DNA of 64,000 nt from Natronosporangium hydrolyticum (GCF_016925615.1 NZ_CP070499.1:3658001-3722000); one strand, 5' to 3'; positions 40,439 to 49,000 are shown, numbered from the stretch's first letter. The notes: generated by a model not told the origin, from the letters alone. Numbers and translations: made by a program.

Positions 40439-41662
40439 TCAGTGACCGTGCCAGCGGACGACCAGCAGCATCGTGTCGTCGGTGTGGCGAACCCGCTGGT
40501 GCAGATCGGCGGCGACCGCCGCGGCCAGCTCGGGCGGCGGCAGCTCCAGATGCGCCACTGTGCTCTCGACCAAGCGGGTCATCCCCCAGTGGATGTCACC
40601 GGTCGCCTCGATCAGCCCGTCGGTGTAGAGCAGCGCGGTCGCACCGGGCTGCAGCCGTGTCTGCGCCATCGCCTCCGTACCCGGCAACGGATAGCCGACG
40701 CCCCGCCCGGGAGAGTGCAGGTAGGTCGGTGCCTCACCCGGCTGGGCCAGCAACAACGGCGGGTGGCCTCCCCCGGCGAGCAGCAGCTCGCCGGTGGCCA
40801 CCGCCAGTCGGGCAACCAGCACCGTGGCCATCAGATCCGGGAACGTGGGCACCAGCATGTCGGAGGTTCGTTCGATAAGCGTCGGCAGCGCCTCCCCCTG
40901 CAGGCCGAGGATCCGCAACGCGTGGCAGATATCCAGAGCGTCGCGGGTGCTGTCGACGCCGTGCCCGACCACGTCGACCACGCTGATCTGCAGATCGCCG
41001 TTGGGTAGCAGGGTCCAGTCGTAGAGGTCACCGCCGGTGGGAGCGTCCGCCTCGGCCGCCGCGTAGTACACCCCGAACTCGAACCCGGGCAGCGCCGGCG
41101 ATGGCGGCCGGAGCGCGTCCTCCAGGCTCCGGAAGATGTCCCGGTGCGCGGTGCGCAGCTGCTCGTCCCGCTCCTCCAGCTCGATGTAGAGGGCGACCAC
41201 CCCGCGGTTGGTCTCGGCGAGCTCCGCCTCCAACCGGCTGAGCTCGTCCTCCTTGCGGCGGGCATCGTTCAGCGCGGCGCGGAGCTCCTGCTCGTGGGCG
41301 CGTTCGTCGCGCTGGTCGGCGGTCGCCGGTATCGGTTGGGTGGGGATCCGCCACAGTAGCCGGCCCTGGTTGTCCAGCGCCGCGGGCTCGGCGTGCTCGC
41401 TGAGCCGGGGCGCCGGCGCCCCGTCGTCGGTGCCGGCGCAGATCTCCAACTGCCGCCGGCCCCCGGCTCCCGGCAGCAGCGCGGCCGTCAGCCGTACCTC
41501 ATACCGGCCGCGGTCAGCTTCCCGGATCAGGTCGGTCACCGCGAGCACCAACCGCCCCCGCGCCAGCGGCGAGACCCCCGCCTGATTGGCGACCGCACGG
41601 ACCCAGGCGAGCACCTCGGGTAGCTGCTCCGGGTCGGTCAGGGTGATCTCAGTCGGCTGCAT
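40439..41662 (-). CDS. SpoIIE/PP2C-type phosphatase (RsbU-like)
   Basis: A 407-aa protein. An N-terminal segment (about 1-110) resembles a worn GHKL ATPase (LVLAVTDLIREADRGRYEV). A coiled coil follows (about 115-185, ELRAALNDARRKEDELSRLE). The PP2C domain spans about 195-405, with TGGDLYDW, VVDVVGHGVDS, GGGHPP, LYTDGLIEA and HTDDTMLLVV; its metal-binding Asp residues are present. It would dephosphorylate a SigB anti-anti-sigma factor. Last gene of the stressosome operon, with a 14-nt overlap. Confidence 0.85.
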   Translation of the reverse strand: MQPTEITLTDPEQLPEVLAWVRAVANQAGVSPLARGRLVLAVTDLIREADRGRYEVRLTAALLPGAGGRRQLEICAGTDDGAPAPRLSEHAEPAALDNQGRLLWRIPTQPIPATADQRDERAHEQELRAALNDARRKEDELSRLEAELAETNRGVVALYIELEERDEQLRTAHRDIFRSLEDALRPPSPALPGFEFGVYYAAAEADAPTGGDLYDWTLLPNGDLQISVVDVVGHGVDSTRDALDICHALRILGLQGEALPTLIERTSDMLVPTFPDLMATVLVARLAVATGELLLAGGGHPPLLLAQPGEAPTYLHSPGRGVGYPLPGTEAMAQTRLQPGATALLYTDGLIEATGDIHWGMTRLVESTVAHLELPPPELAAAVAADLHQRVRHTDDTMLLVVRWHGH

Positions 41663-42707
41663 GACGGAGCCGGGTGGGTCGGAGCGCGACCGCGGTCGCG
41701 TCGTCGTGGCGGCACCGGTGCCAGCCGGCCAAGTAACCCAGCAGCGTGCCGGGGGGCTGGTACAGCACCTCGCCGTCGGCCTCACGCCACCAGTGGCTGG
41801 TGATCCCGTCGCTGAACAGGACGAGGGTGTCCCCGGCTCGCAGCTGGTACGGGCGTACCTGCGGCGCCGGAATCCGCACGCCCAACGTGCCCGGCTGCCC
41901 GACCAGCTGCTGGCCCGGCCGGCCGGCGCGCAGGATCACCCCGCTGATGTTGCCGACCCCGCAGGAGTCGATCCGGTCGGGGTGGATCCGCAGCACCGTC
42001 GCGGCGGCGCCGCGGGTGCCCCGCAGCGCCCGGTGCAGGTAGGTCAGGAGACCGGGCAACGGCTGGTCCGCCTGGGCGCCGAAGGCGGTGACCGCGGCGC
42101 TCGCCGCGGCGGCGGCGTCCGGGCCGTGCCCGAGCCCGTCGACGACCAGCAGCGTGGCACCGGCCGGCGGCTCCGCGAACGCGTACGCGTCACCGGGCAC
42201 CATGTCGTCCCCGCTCAGGTCCCGGCCCAGGTCGGCGGCGAGGCAGAACGCGGCGGCGTCGATCCCCGGCAAGGTGGCGGGCCCTCCCCGACCAGCGTGG
42301 AGCCGGGCGGAGATCACCGTGCCCTGTGCGGGGCGGGACCAGATCGCGGCGTCGGTCGCCATCCGCCGCACCGCCCCGAGCCCGGCGCCGAGCGTGCCGG
42401 TGGTGGAGTATCCGTCGACCAGACACTGCTGCAGGTCGGCCATGCCCGGGCCGGTGTCCAGCGCCCAGATGTGCAACCCGGCCCCGGGCGCCGCCGGACC
42501 GAGCAGCAGGAAACCGCCGGCGGCGTGCTTGTAGATGTTGCTGGCCAGCTCGGAGGCGACCACCGCCGCCTGCTCGATCAGCCCACCCGAGAGCTGGTAG
42601 TCGGCGGCCCGTTCCCGCGCGAGCCCACTGGCGTACGCGACGGCGCTCTCGTGGTCGATCGGCACCGACAGGGTTTGATACTCGGGGATCGTCACGGGCG
42701 CCGTCAT
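41649..42707 (-). CDS. RsbX-like fusion: GHKL ATPase plus PP2C phosphatase
   Basis: A 352-aa two-domain protein. The N-terminal anti-sigma-type ATPase (about 1-135) has VVASELASNIYKHA (N-box) and ALDTGPGMAD, STTGTLGAGLGAVRRM. The C-terminal PP2C/SpoIIE-like domain (about 150-350) has VVDGLGHGPDAAAAA, GVGNISGVI, LFSDGITSHW and RHDDATAVAL. In B. subtilis RsbX resets the stressosome by dephosphorylating RsbR and RsbS; here the phosphatase is fused to a kinase-like domain. Start: ATG at 42707, overlapping the rsbT stop as ATGA. Confidence 0.87.
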   Translation of the reverse strand: MTAPVTIPEYQTLSVPIDHESAVAYASGLARERAADYQLSGGLIEQAAVVASELASNIYKHAAGGFLLLGPAAPGAGLHIWALDTGPGMADLQQCLVDGYSTTGTLGAGLGAVRRMATDAAIWSRPAQGTVISARLHAGRGGPATLPGIDAAAFCLAADLGRDLSGDDMVPGDAYAFAEPPAGATLLVVDGLGHGPDAAAAASAAVTAFGAQADQPLPGLLTYLHRALRGTRGAAATVLRIHPDRIDSCGVGNISGVILRAGRPGQQLVGQPGTLGVRIPAPQVRPYQLRAGDTLVLFSDGITSHWWREADGEVLYQPPGTLLGYLAGWHRCRHDDATAVALRPTRLRHAAD

Positions 42708-43162
42708 CGCACCCAACGAGTCGCGACGATCGCCGTACCGGTCGGCGGGGTGACGCTGGTGGTGATCGTGAACTCGTCCATCAGCCGGCGGGCGCCGCCC
42801 AGGCCATGGCCCAGCCCGCCCCCGGTGGAGAACCCGTCGAGCAGCGCCGCTTCGGGATCGGGGATCCCCGGCCCGGAGTCCTCGAAGGTCAGGCGGATGC
42901 CCCGGCAGTGGTCGTCCCGGACGACCTCTTCGATGGTCAGCTCGCCGCCACCGGCGTGGATGTAACAGTTGCGGGCGAGCTCGCTGGCGGCGGTGACCAG
43001 CTTGGTCTGATCCACCAGCCGTAGCTTGAGTCGCTGTGCCGCCGCCCGCACCGCGTGCCGGGCGGTGCGTAGGTGCTCCTCGACGGTGATCGGCACGATC
43101 AGCGGCGCGCCGACCGGCGTCGCCGCGTCATCACTGACCATGGCCCTACCCTGGATGGACAC
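42704..43162 (-). CDS. rsbT: RsbT-like switch kinase
   Basis: A 152-aa GHKL kinase. The N-box ASELARNCYIHAGGG, the G1 box FEDSGPGIPD and the G2 region FSTGGGLGHGLGGARRLMDE are intact. RsbT phosphorylates RsbS and RsbR under stress, then leaves the stressosome to activate a PP2C phosphatase. The GTG at 43162 is chosen as GGGAGG stands 9 nt before it; an ATG at 43141 is the alternative (145 aa). It overlaps the rsbS end and the next gene. Confidence 0.9.
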   Translation of the reverse strand: MSIQGRAMVSDDAATPVGAPLIVPITVEEHLRTARHAVRAAAQRLKLRLVDQTKLVTAASELARNCYIHAGGGELTIEEVVRDDHCRGIRLTFEDSGPGIPDPEAALLDGFSTGGGLGHGLGGARRLMDEFTITTSVTPPTGTAIVATRWVR

Positions 43163-43547
43163 GGTGCCCCGCCTCCCCGCCGGTCGTCGACCGGTCGTTG
43201 GTGAGCAGGTCCAGCGCATGCTCGGTACTCATCGCGGTGCCCACGCCGGGTAGTTGCAGCCCGAGCTCGACCAGCGTGATCGCCACCGCCGGCTGCATGC
43301 CGGCGACGACCACCCGGGCGCCGAGCAGCCGCGCGGTAGCGGCGATCTCGGTAAGCATCCGAGCGGCGTAGGAATCCATGATCTCGAGTTTGGAGATGTC
43401 CAGCAGCACCCCGCGGGCACCGTCAGAGACCAGCCGTTCCGCTAACTCCTCGCCGAACTGGGCGGTGGTCAGGTCGTCGAGCTCGTTCGGCAGGCCGGCC
43501 AGCAGCAGCTGACCAATGCGCAGAATCGGGATCTGGGTCTGACTCAT
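43146..43547 (-). CDS. rsbS: RsbS stressosome scaffold protein
   Basis: A 133-aa single STAS domain. It begins QIPILRIGQLLLAGLPNELD. LLDISKLEIMDSYAARML holds Ser59, the same number as the RsbT target in B. subtilis RsbS. The ATG overlaps the rsbR stop as ATGA. RsbS and RsbR form the large stressosome shell. The C-terminal extension (after about 120) is short and unstructured. Confidence 0.93.
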   Translation of the reverse strand: MSQTQIPILRIGQLLLAGLPNELDDLTTAQFGEELAERLVSDGARGVLLDISKLEIMDSYAARMLTEIAATARLLGARVVVAGMQPAVAITLVELGLQLPGVGTAMSTEHALDLLTNDRSTTGGEAGHRVHPG

Positions 43548-44431
43548 CGCGCAAGCGCCACCAGCTCACCCGGAGTCTCGCCGCCCGCCCCCTCGGTCAC
43601 CACCGAGATCGCCCCGGTAAGCGCGTCCGCCAGGGTCGCCCGCGTCATGATCGTGGAGAGGTCGATCCCGAGCTGGGCGATGGTCTGGGCGATCTGCGGC
43701 CGGATGCCGCTAATGATGCAGTCGGCGCCCATCAGCCGGGCGGCGGCCACGGTCTGCATCAGGTGCTGGGCGACGACCGTATCGACGGTCGGGACACCCG
43801 TAATGTCCAGAATGGCGATCTTCGCCTCGTGTTCTTTGATCCCGTGCAGCAGATTCTCCATGACCACCTGCACCCGGGCGCTATCGAGCGTACCGATCAG
43901 CGGGACCGCCAGGATCTGCCGCCACAACTGCACCACCGGAGTGGAGAGCTCCTGAATCTCCTGCGTCTGCCGGCGGATGATCTCCTCCCGCCCCTGCAGA
44001 TAGGACTGGAACACCACCAACCCGGCCGCATCGACCACCCGACTCAAGGTCAGCGACAGATCGAGGAGTAGATCCCGATCGTCACCCGCCCGCTCCCGCA
44101 GCAGCGGCAGCATGACCTCCTTCAACGCCAGCACCGCCGACGCGGTGGCGCTCGACGAGGCACCCGCCTGCGCCCGCGTCAACGACAGCTGGGACAACGC
44201 ACTGCGCAGCGCTGCCGCCTCGGAGACCGCCTGCCGCACCGGCCCGTCCGCGGCGAGCGCCTCGGCCAACCCGGCGATCACCGGGTAGGCCTCCTGACGG
44301 ACATCGTCCTCCGAGAAGCCGGCCCGGATCGCGCCCTGCTCAACCTGCGCCTGCACCCAACTGTCGACGATGCGGTCACGCTCGTCGCCGATGGTGTCGG
44401 CGAGCCGGCTCCGTAGTGCGCGGTCATCCAT
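43544..44431 (-). CDS. rsbR: RsbR stressosome sensor-scaffold protein
   Basis: A 295-aa protein. The N-terminal sensor domain (about 1-150) is helical, of the RsbR globin-like type. The linker and STAS domain (about 155-280) carry ELSTPVVQLWRQILAVPLIG and LDITGVPTVDTVVAQHLM, with Thr residues in the places phosphorylated by RsbT. The second ATG at 44431 is preferred to the one at 44437, as GGAGA then has 8-nt spacing. First gene of the stressosome operon, about 50 nt behind a SigB-like promoter. Confidence 0.92.
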   Translation of the reverse strand: MDDRALRSRLADTIGDERDRIVDSWVQAQVEQGAIRAGFSEDDVRQEAYPVIAGLAEALAADGPVRQAVSEAAALRSALSQLSLTRAQAGASSSATASAVLALKEVMLPLLRERAGDDRDLLLDLSLTLSRVVDAAGLVVFQSYLQGREEIIRRQTQEIQELSTPVVQLWRQILAVPLIGTLDSARVQVVMENLLHGIKEHEAKIAILDITGVPTVDTVVAQHLMQTVAAARLMGADCIISGIRPQIAQTIAQLGIDLSTIMTRATLADALTGAISVVTEGAGGETPGELVALAR

Positions 44432-44477
44432 GTTCATATCTCCAGCGAGTCTCCAAGTCCCGAAAGGCCTTGTCGGA

Positions 44478-44502
44478 TTCCCCGCCGTGGGCCGATCTAA
44501 AC
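44478..44502 (-). promoter_or_regulatory. SigB-type promoter of the stressosome operon
   Basis: Read on the minus strand: GTTTAG, 13 nt, GGGGAA(T). The SigB-family consensus is GTTTAA-N12..15-GGGTAA(T). The -10 ends 46 nt before rsbR, implying positive feedback by the sigma factor that the operon controls. Confidence 0.65.
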
Positions 44503-44603
44503 CACTGCTTCAGAGATTCCGGTCGCCCGGTAGGCACCGTAGGTATCCTAGCCCACCGCATCCGCGGTTACCGCATCGTTACCAGACTGTCCACTGCGGC
44601 CAT

Positions 44604-44628
44604 GTTTAGCCATGCCTGAACCGGGGAA
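44604..44628 (+). promoter_or_regulatory. SigB-type promoter of the small membrane protein
   Basis: GTTTAG, 13 nt, GGGGAA: the same two hexamers and spacer length as the minus-strand promoter 100 nt away. It stands 48 nt before the GTG of the 68-aa gene. Confidence 0.6.
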
Positions 44629-44675
44629 CCGTTGCCGCCACATCGGCGACCCCCCGAGCTACCAAGGAGCACACA

Positions 44676-44882
44676 GTGGGCAGAGTAGGGATACCGTTAC
44701 TGCTAGTAATCTGGCTGGTCGTCGGCGCAGTCGCCGCCGGCCAGCGCGGCTACTACAACGTCTCCAACCACGACTGCGCCACGATCGGCACCACACTGGT
44801 CACCATCGTCGCCGGACCGCTCAACTATGTCGGACTCAACCCCGAGATCGACTGCCCGGACGCCCCCGAACCCTCACAGTGA
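44676..44882 (+). CDS. small single-span membrane protein, likely general-stress member
   Basis: A 68-aa protein with one or two hydrophobic segments (PLLLVIWLVVGAVAAGQRGYY and GTTLVTIVAGPLNYVG, shortened here). A conserved look comes from AAGQRGYY and PLNYVGLNPEIDC with Cys. GTG follows AAGGAG by 6 nt. Small proteins of this type are common in actinomycetes, but function is unknown to me. The SigB-like promoter upstream suggests that it is stress-induced. Confidence 0.75.
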   Translation: MGRVGIPLLLVIWLVVGAVAAGQRGYYNVSNHDCATIGTTLVTIVAGPLNYVGLNPEIDCPDAPEPSQ

Positions 44883-44901
44883 TCATCACTCACCGTGACG
44901 G

Positions 44902-45300
44902 TCACGCCGACGCGACCAGCTCGACCTCGAACCCATCGGCATCAACCAGATACGCGGCGTAGTGGGCGGGCCCGCCGGCGTACGGGTGGCGGTCGGCGAA
45001 GAGCAACGACCACCCGTACCCGGCAGCCTCGGTGACCAACTCGTCGACCATCGCCGCCGTGGCCACATGAAAGGCGAGATGGTTCAAGCCGGGCCGACGC
45101 CGGTCGTGCGCCTCGGCCGCGAGGTCCGGCGACTGCTCGAACACCAGGTAGGTGCCGGCCAACCGCCAACTCCGCCCGCCCGACCAACTCTGAAACGGTA
45201 CGTAGCCCAGCCGCCCCAGTAGCCATCCCCAGCTGTGGCTGGCGCGCGCCAGATCTGGCACCCACACTTCGACATGGTGCAGTGGCCCGGTCGGTGGCAT
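44902..45300 (-). CDS. VOC-family (glyoxalase/dioxygenase superfamily) protein
   Basis: A 132-aa single VOC unit with two beta-alpha-beta-beta-beta halves: PLHHVEVWVPDLARA at the start, GLNHLAFHVATAAMVDEL in the middle and YAAYLVDADGFEVELVA at the end. Metal-ligand candidates are His8/His9, His about 73 and Glu about 128. This is the pattern of small lyase or resistance proteins; substrate unknown. ATG follows GAAGGA. A separate transcript from the SDR gene is possible, as 37 nt separate them. Confidence 0.82.
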   Translation of the reverse strand: MPPTGPLHHVEVWVPDLARASHSWGWLLGRLGYVPFQSWSGGRSWRLAGTYLVFEQSPDLAAEAHDRRRPGLNHLAFHVATAAMVDELVTEAAGYGWSLLFADRHPYAGGPAHYAAYLVDADGFEVELVASA

Positions 45301-45337
45301 CAGTCCTTCCTAGCAGGTCGGCCCGTGGACCTTCGAG

Positions 45338-46117
45338 TTACGGTGACTCGATGCCGGAGATCCCGCCGTCGACCTGCAACTCGGTGCCGGTGGTAAACGT
45401 GGCGTGGAGGGCGAGGAACAGCGCCGCCTCGGCCACCTCGGCCGGCGTACCGTGGCGCTTCATCGGGGTGACCGCGTCGCCGACCTGGTGTAGTTCGGCG
45501 CGCTCGGCGGCGGTGGCACCCGCCACTCCAAGCGTCGGGGTGTCGATGAAGCCGGGCGCGAGCGTGTTGACCCGGATGTTCTGGCCGACCAGTTCGGCGG
45601 CCATGGTGTGGGCGAATGCGCGGACCGCGGCCTTGGTGGCGTTGTAGACACCCATCGCTGGGGAGGCGGTGGCGGCGGTGACGGTGGTGAACACGATCCC
45701 GCCGCCGGCGGCGACCAGCGGGATGAGCCGCTGTGCGGTGAAGAACGCTCCCTTGGCGTTGACGGCGAACTGCCGGTCCCAGGATGCTTCGGAGACCTGG
45801 TCGATCGGCTCGAACTCGGCCACGCCGACGTTGCTGAAGAGCGCGTCGATCGTCTGCAGCGAGTCCCGAACCTGATCGCCGAGCGCCTGGATGTCGGCCG
45901 AGTTGGCGACGTCGCTGACCACCGCGGTGGCGTTGGGCCCGAGCAACCCGGCCGCTTCGCGGACATTGTCGGGATTGCGCCCGGTCACGACGACCCGTGC
46001 CCCGCCCTGCACCAACCGTTCGGCGATCGCCAGACCGATGCCGTGGGTGCCACCGACCACGACGGCTCGCTTACCGTCATAGGGGTGCCCGGCCATCCCG
46101 CGTTGACTAGTACCCAT
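45338..46117 (-). CDS. short-chain dehydrogenase/reductase
   Basis: A 259-aa classical SDR. NAD(P) site GGTHGIG with Arg in TGRNPDN (suggesting NADPH use); Asn in FSNVGVAEF; catalytic YNATK. The Ser of the triad, 13 residues before Tyr, is Thr here (TTVTAATASPAMGVY). The substrate is unknown. It is divergent from a TetR regulator with operator-like repeats between them, so it is probably the repressor's main target. ATG follows AAAGGAG. Confidence 0.88.
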   Translation of the reverse strand: MGTSQRGMAGHPYDGKRAVVVGGTHGIGLAIAERLVQGGARVVVTGRNPDNVREAAGLLGPNATAVVSDVANSADIQALGDQVRDSLQTIDALFSNVGVAEFEPIDQVSEASWDRQFAVNAKGAFFTAQRLIPLVAAGGGIVFTTVTAATASPAMGVYNATKAAVRAFAHTMAAELVGQNIRVNTLAPGFIDTPTLGVAGATAAERAELHQVGDAVTPMKRHGTPAEVAEAALFLALHATFTTGTELQVDGGISGIESP

Positions 46118-46131
46118 ACCGCAGCTCCTTT

Positions 46132-46162
46132 ACCTACTTTTCGTAACTTACTTTTGGTAGGT
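46132..46162. promoter_or_regulatory. TetR operator candidate between SDR and TetR genes
   Basis: ACCTAC and GTAGGT form the outer inverted repeat; inside lie two direct copies of TACTTTTnGTA (46135 and 46149). The site is 15 nt from the SDR start and 50 nt from tetR. Confidence 0.55.
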
Positions 46163-46212
46163 TACATGGGCGGGGCACACCCGGCCAACCCGACCTCGCC
46201 GGAGGCGCGACG

Positions 46213-46812
46213 ATGAAACAACGACTCGCCCGCGAAGATCGCCGGGCGCAGCTGCTCGACGTCGCCTACGACCTCGTCCGCGACGAGGGCACCGATGCGC
46301 TGACGCTGGCGCGGCTCGCGGAACGCGCAGCGGTGAGCAAACCCGTCGCCTACGACCACTTCGGGACCCGGCCCGGGCTGTTGGCGGCGCTCTACCGGCA
46401 CCACGAGGAACGCCAGAACCAGCAGCTCCGGCGGGCGCTGGCCGACGCCGGCGATTCGCTGCCGGCCGCCAGCCGGATCGTCGCCGCCGGCTACGTGGAC
46501 TGCCTGCTCGCCACCGGCCCCGAGTTCGAAGAGGTCTCAGCGGCGCTGCTCGCCTACGAAGAAACCAAGGACTATCTACAAGAGTCCCGCGACTACTTCG
46601 TCGAAGAGTACCGGCAGATCTTCACCCCGTTCGTCGCCCTGGACGGCGCAGCCGGCGACGCTGTCCTCACCGGACTGGTAGGCTCCGCCGAAGCGCTCGC
46701 CCGCGCCGCCCACCACGGCGCCCTCACCCGCGACCAGGCGATCGACGCCCTCGCCGGCATCATCCTCGCGGCGCTGGGCCCCCTCGCCCACCACGGAGAC
46801 CATAGTGGATGA
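46213..46812 (+). CDS. TetR/AcrR-family regulator
   Basis: A 199-aa regulator. The N-terminal helix-turn-helix reads DALTLARLAERAAVSKPVAY, followed by DHFGTRPGLLAALYRHHEER. The C-terminal ligand domain is all-helical. It probably represses the divergent SDR gene and itself through the repeats at 46132-46162. It overlaps the start of the HelD gene by 8 nt, so HelD may be in the same transcript and under the same ligand control. Confidence 0.9.
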   Translation: MKQRLAREDRRAQLLDVAYDLVRDEGTDALTLARLAERAAVSKPVAYDHFGTRPGLLAALYRHHEERQNQQLRRALADAGDSLPAASRIVAAGYVDCLLATGPEFEEVSAALLAYEETKDYLQESRDYFVEEYRQIFTPFVALDGAAGDAVLTGLVGSAEALARAAHHGALTRDQAIDALAGIILAALGPLAHHGDHSG

Positions 46813-49000
46813 CCCCGATGACCGGGCCGCTGAGTTGGCCCGAGAGCAGGCGTACTTCGACACCGCCGCGATCCACCGGGAACGACGCCGGGACGCGCTC
46901 GGCGACTCCGCCCGCGCCGGCGCGCACGCCAGCGCCGCGGCGCAGCTACGACAGCACGCCCAAGCAGCCGCCGACGCGCTCGGCGCGGCTGGCACCGCGG
47001 TAGCGTTCGGCAGGATCAACAACGACGGCGGCGAGTCTCTCTACATCGGGCGCCACCTGATCCGGGACGACGACGCCGAGGTGCTGGTGGTCAACTGGCA
47101 GTCACCAGCCGCCGCCCCCTACTTCGAGGCCAGCCACGCCGACCCCGCCGGCCTGGTCCTCCGCCGCGCCTTCACCTGCGACGGCAACGTGATTCAGCAC
47201 TTCACCGACGTCAGGTTCGCCGAACTCGCCGACGCGCTCGCCGACGACCACCCCTCGCCGGTCGACCAGGCGCTGCTGAACGAACTCGGCCGCGGCCGCA
47301 CCGGCAGCATGCGCGACATCGTCGCCACCATCCAGGCCGCCCAGTACGACGTGATCCGCGCCCCGCAGGAGCAGCTCCTGATCATCGAAGGCGGCCCGGG
47401 CACCGGCAAGACGGCGGTCGCGCTGCACCGGGTGTCGTACCTGTTGTTCCAGCACCGCGAACGGATGACCCCGGAGCAGGTGCTGGTGGTCGGTCCACAC
47501 CCCACCTTCATCCGCTACCTGGCCGAGGTGCTGCCGGGCCTGGGCGACGACGGTGTCGCGATGCGCACCCTGGCGCAGCTCGGCCCGCCGGTCCGCATTG
47601 ACCGGGCCGAGCCGCCAGCGGTCAGCCGGATCAAGGGCGACCCGCGGCTGGCCCAGGTACTCAAGCGCGCGCTGGCGGCCCGGATCGGGCAACCAGAACC
47701 CGCCGAACGGCTGCTGATCAACGGCCGGTTCCACACCCTGCCCGGGGCCACCGTGGCCGAGGCCGTCGCGGCGAGCAACGCCGCCGACCTGCCCTACGCC
47801 GCGCAGCGGCAGCAGCTGCGGGCCCGGCTCACCCAGCTCGTCACCGAACTGGGCGCCGACCCGGCGGCCGGCCGGGAACCGCTCGACAACCTGCTCGAAC
47901 GCCTCTGGCCGGCGCAGTCCGCCGCCGGCCTGCTGCGAGACCTCTTCGGTTCCCGGCGCCGGCTGGAGATCGCCGCCGACGAACTCACCGACGACGAGCG
48001 CGGACTCCTCTACCGCCGCGGCGCCGACCGAGTCTCCGCCGAGTCCTGGTCGCTGGCGGACCTGCCACTGCTCGACGAGGCCGAACAACTGATCAACGGC
48101 CCACCGCAGCAGTACGCCCACATCGTGGTCGACGAGGCCCAGGACCTCTCCCCGATGCAGCTGCGCAGCGTCGCCCGCCGGTCGGCGACCGGGTCGATGA
48201 CGGTCGTGGGCGACCTCGCCCAGGCCACCGGCGGGTGGGCCCAGCAATCCTGGGAAGCCGTGGCCGAACACCTGCCGAACACCCACCCCATGCAGGTCAC
48301 CCCACTGCGGTACGGCTACCGGGTCCCCCGCCAGGCGTACAGGTTCGCGGCGCGACTGCTGCCGGTCGCCGCCCCCGGCGTGGTCGCCCCGGAGGTGGTC
48401 CGGGATGGCCCGGCCGACTACGCCATCCATCGAGTGGAGCTCGCGCGGCGAGCCGCCACGGTGGCGGCGGTCGCCACCGCACGGGCCGACGACGGCCAGT
48501 TCGTCGGCGTGGTGTGCCCGCCCAGGTGCCGCCGAGAGGTGGCGGAGGCACTGTCAGCCGCCGGGGCACAGTGGGCCAGCGGGGCCGAAGGGGAGCTGGG
48601 TCGGGCGATCAACCTCATCGACCCGTACGAGGCGAAGGGGTTGGAGTTCGACGCGGTGGTGGTGGTCGAGCCGGAGCAGATCGTCGCCGGCGACGCCCAC
48701 GGGCACCGGCTGCTCTACGTCGCCCTCACCCGCACCACCCGCTACCTCGACGTCGTCAGCGTCGGGGAGCCACTGCCGCTGGGCATGCCTGCGGGCACCG
48801 ACCCAACCGGGACGGTCCAACCGGCCGAGCCGCCGACGTTCAGCGCCCGCGAAGCCCGCCAGCTCGCCGGCCACCTGGCGGAGCGGCTGCGCAGCGCGGC
48901 ACCGCCGGCGGCGTGGCCGCAGGTGCTCGAACTGCTCGGCGATGAACTCAACGCGGCGGAGTCCAGTCCGCCGGCGGAGCTCAACTCCCCGGGCGACTGA
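46805..49000 (+). CDS. HelD-like UvrD-family RNA-polymerase-recycling helicase
   Basis: A 731-aa SF1 ATPase. The N-terminal coiled-coil arm (about 1-60, YFDTAAIHRERRRDAL) is the HelD feature that enters RNA polymerase channels. Walker A GGPGTGKTAVALHRVSYLL near 205, Walker B VVDEAQDLSPMQLR near 450, motif III VGDLAQATG, and late motifs EAKGLEFDAVVVVEPEQI and LYVALTRTTRYL. HelD proteins release stalled RNA polymerase, and some actinobacterial ones (HelR) confer rifampicin tolerance. No rifampicin-associated element is visible upstream. GTG start within the tetR 3' end. Confidence 0.92.
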   Translation: MDDPDDRAAELAREQAYFDTAAIHRERRRDALGDSARAGAHASAAAQLRQHAQAAADALGAAGTAVAFGRINNDGGESLYIGRHLIRDDDAEVLVVNWQSPAAAPYFEASHADPAGLVLRRAFTCDGNVIQHFTDVRFAELADALADDHPSPVDQALLNELGRGRTGSMRDIVATIQAAQYDVIRAPQEQLLIIEGGPGTGKTAVALHRVSYLLFQHRERMTPEQVLVVGPHPTFIRYLAEVLPGLGDDGVAMRTLAQLGPPVRIDRAEPPAVSRIKGDPRLAQVLKRALAARIGQPEPAERLLINGRFHTLPGATVAEAVAASNAADLPYAAQRQQLRARLTQLVTELGADPAAGREPLDNLLERLWPAQSAAGLLRDLFGSRRRLEIAADELTDDERGLLYRRGADRVSAESWSLADLPLLDEAEQLINGPPQQYAHIVVDEAQDLSPMQLRSVARRSATGSMTVVGDLAQATGGWAQQSWEAVAEHLPNTHPMQVTPLRYGYRVPRQAYRFAARLLPVAAPGVVAPEVVRDGPADYAIHRVELARRAATVAAVATARADDGQFVGVVCPPRCRREVAEALSAAGAQWASGAEGELGRAINLIDPYEAKGLEFDAVVVVEPEQIVAGDAHGHRLLYVALTRTTRYLDVVSVGEPLPLGMPAGTDPTGTVQPAEPPTFSAREARQLAGHLAERLRSAAPPAAWPQVLELLGDELNAAESSPPAELNSPGD

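Noticed and set aside
46805-49000. Rifampicin-associated element upstream of helD
   Set aside because: No GGGGCTTGCnnCAAGGCCCC-like sequence is present near the start; helD overlaps tetR.
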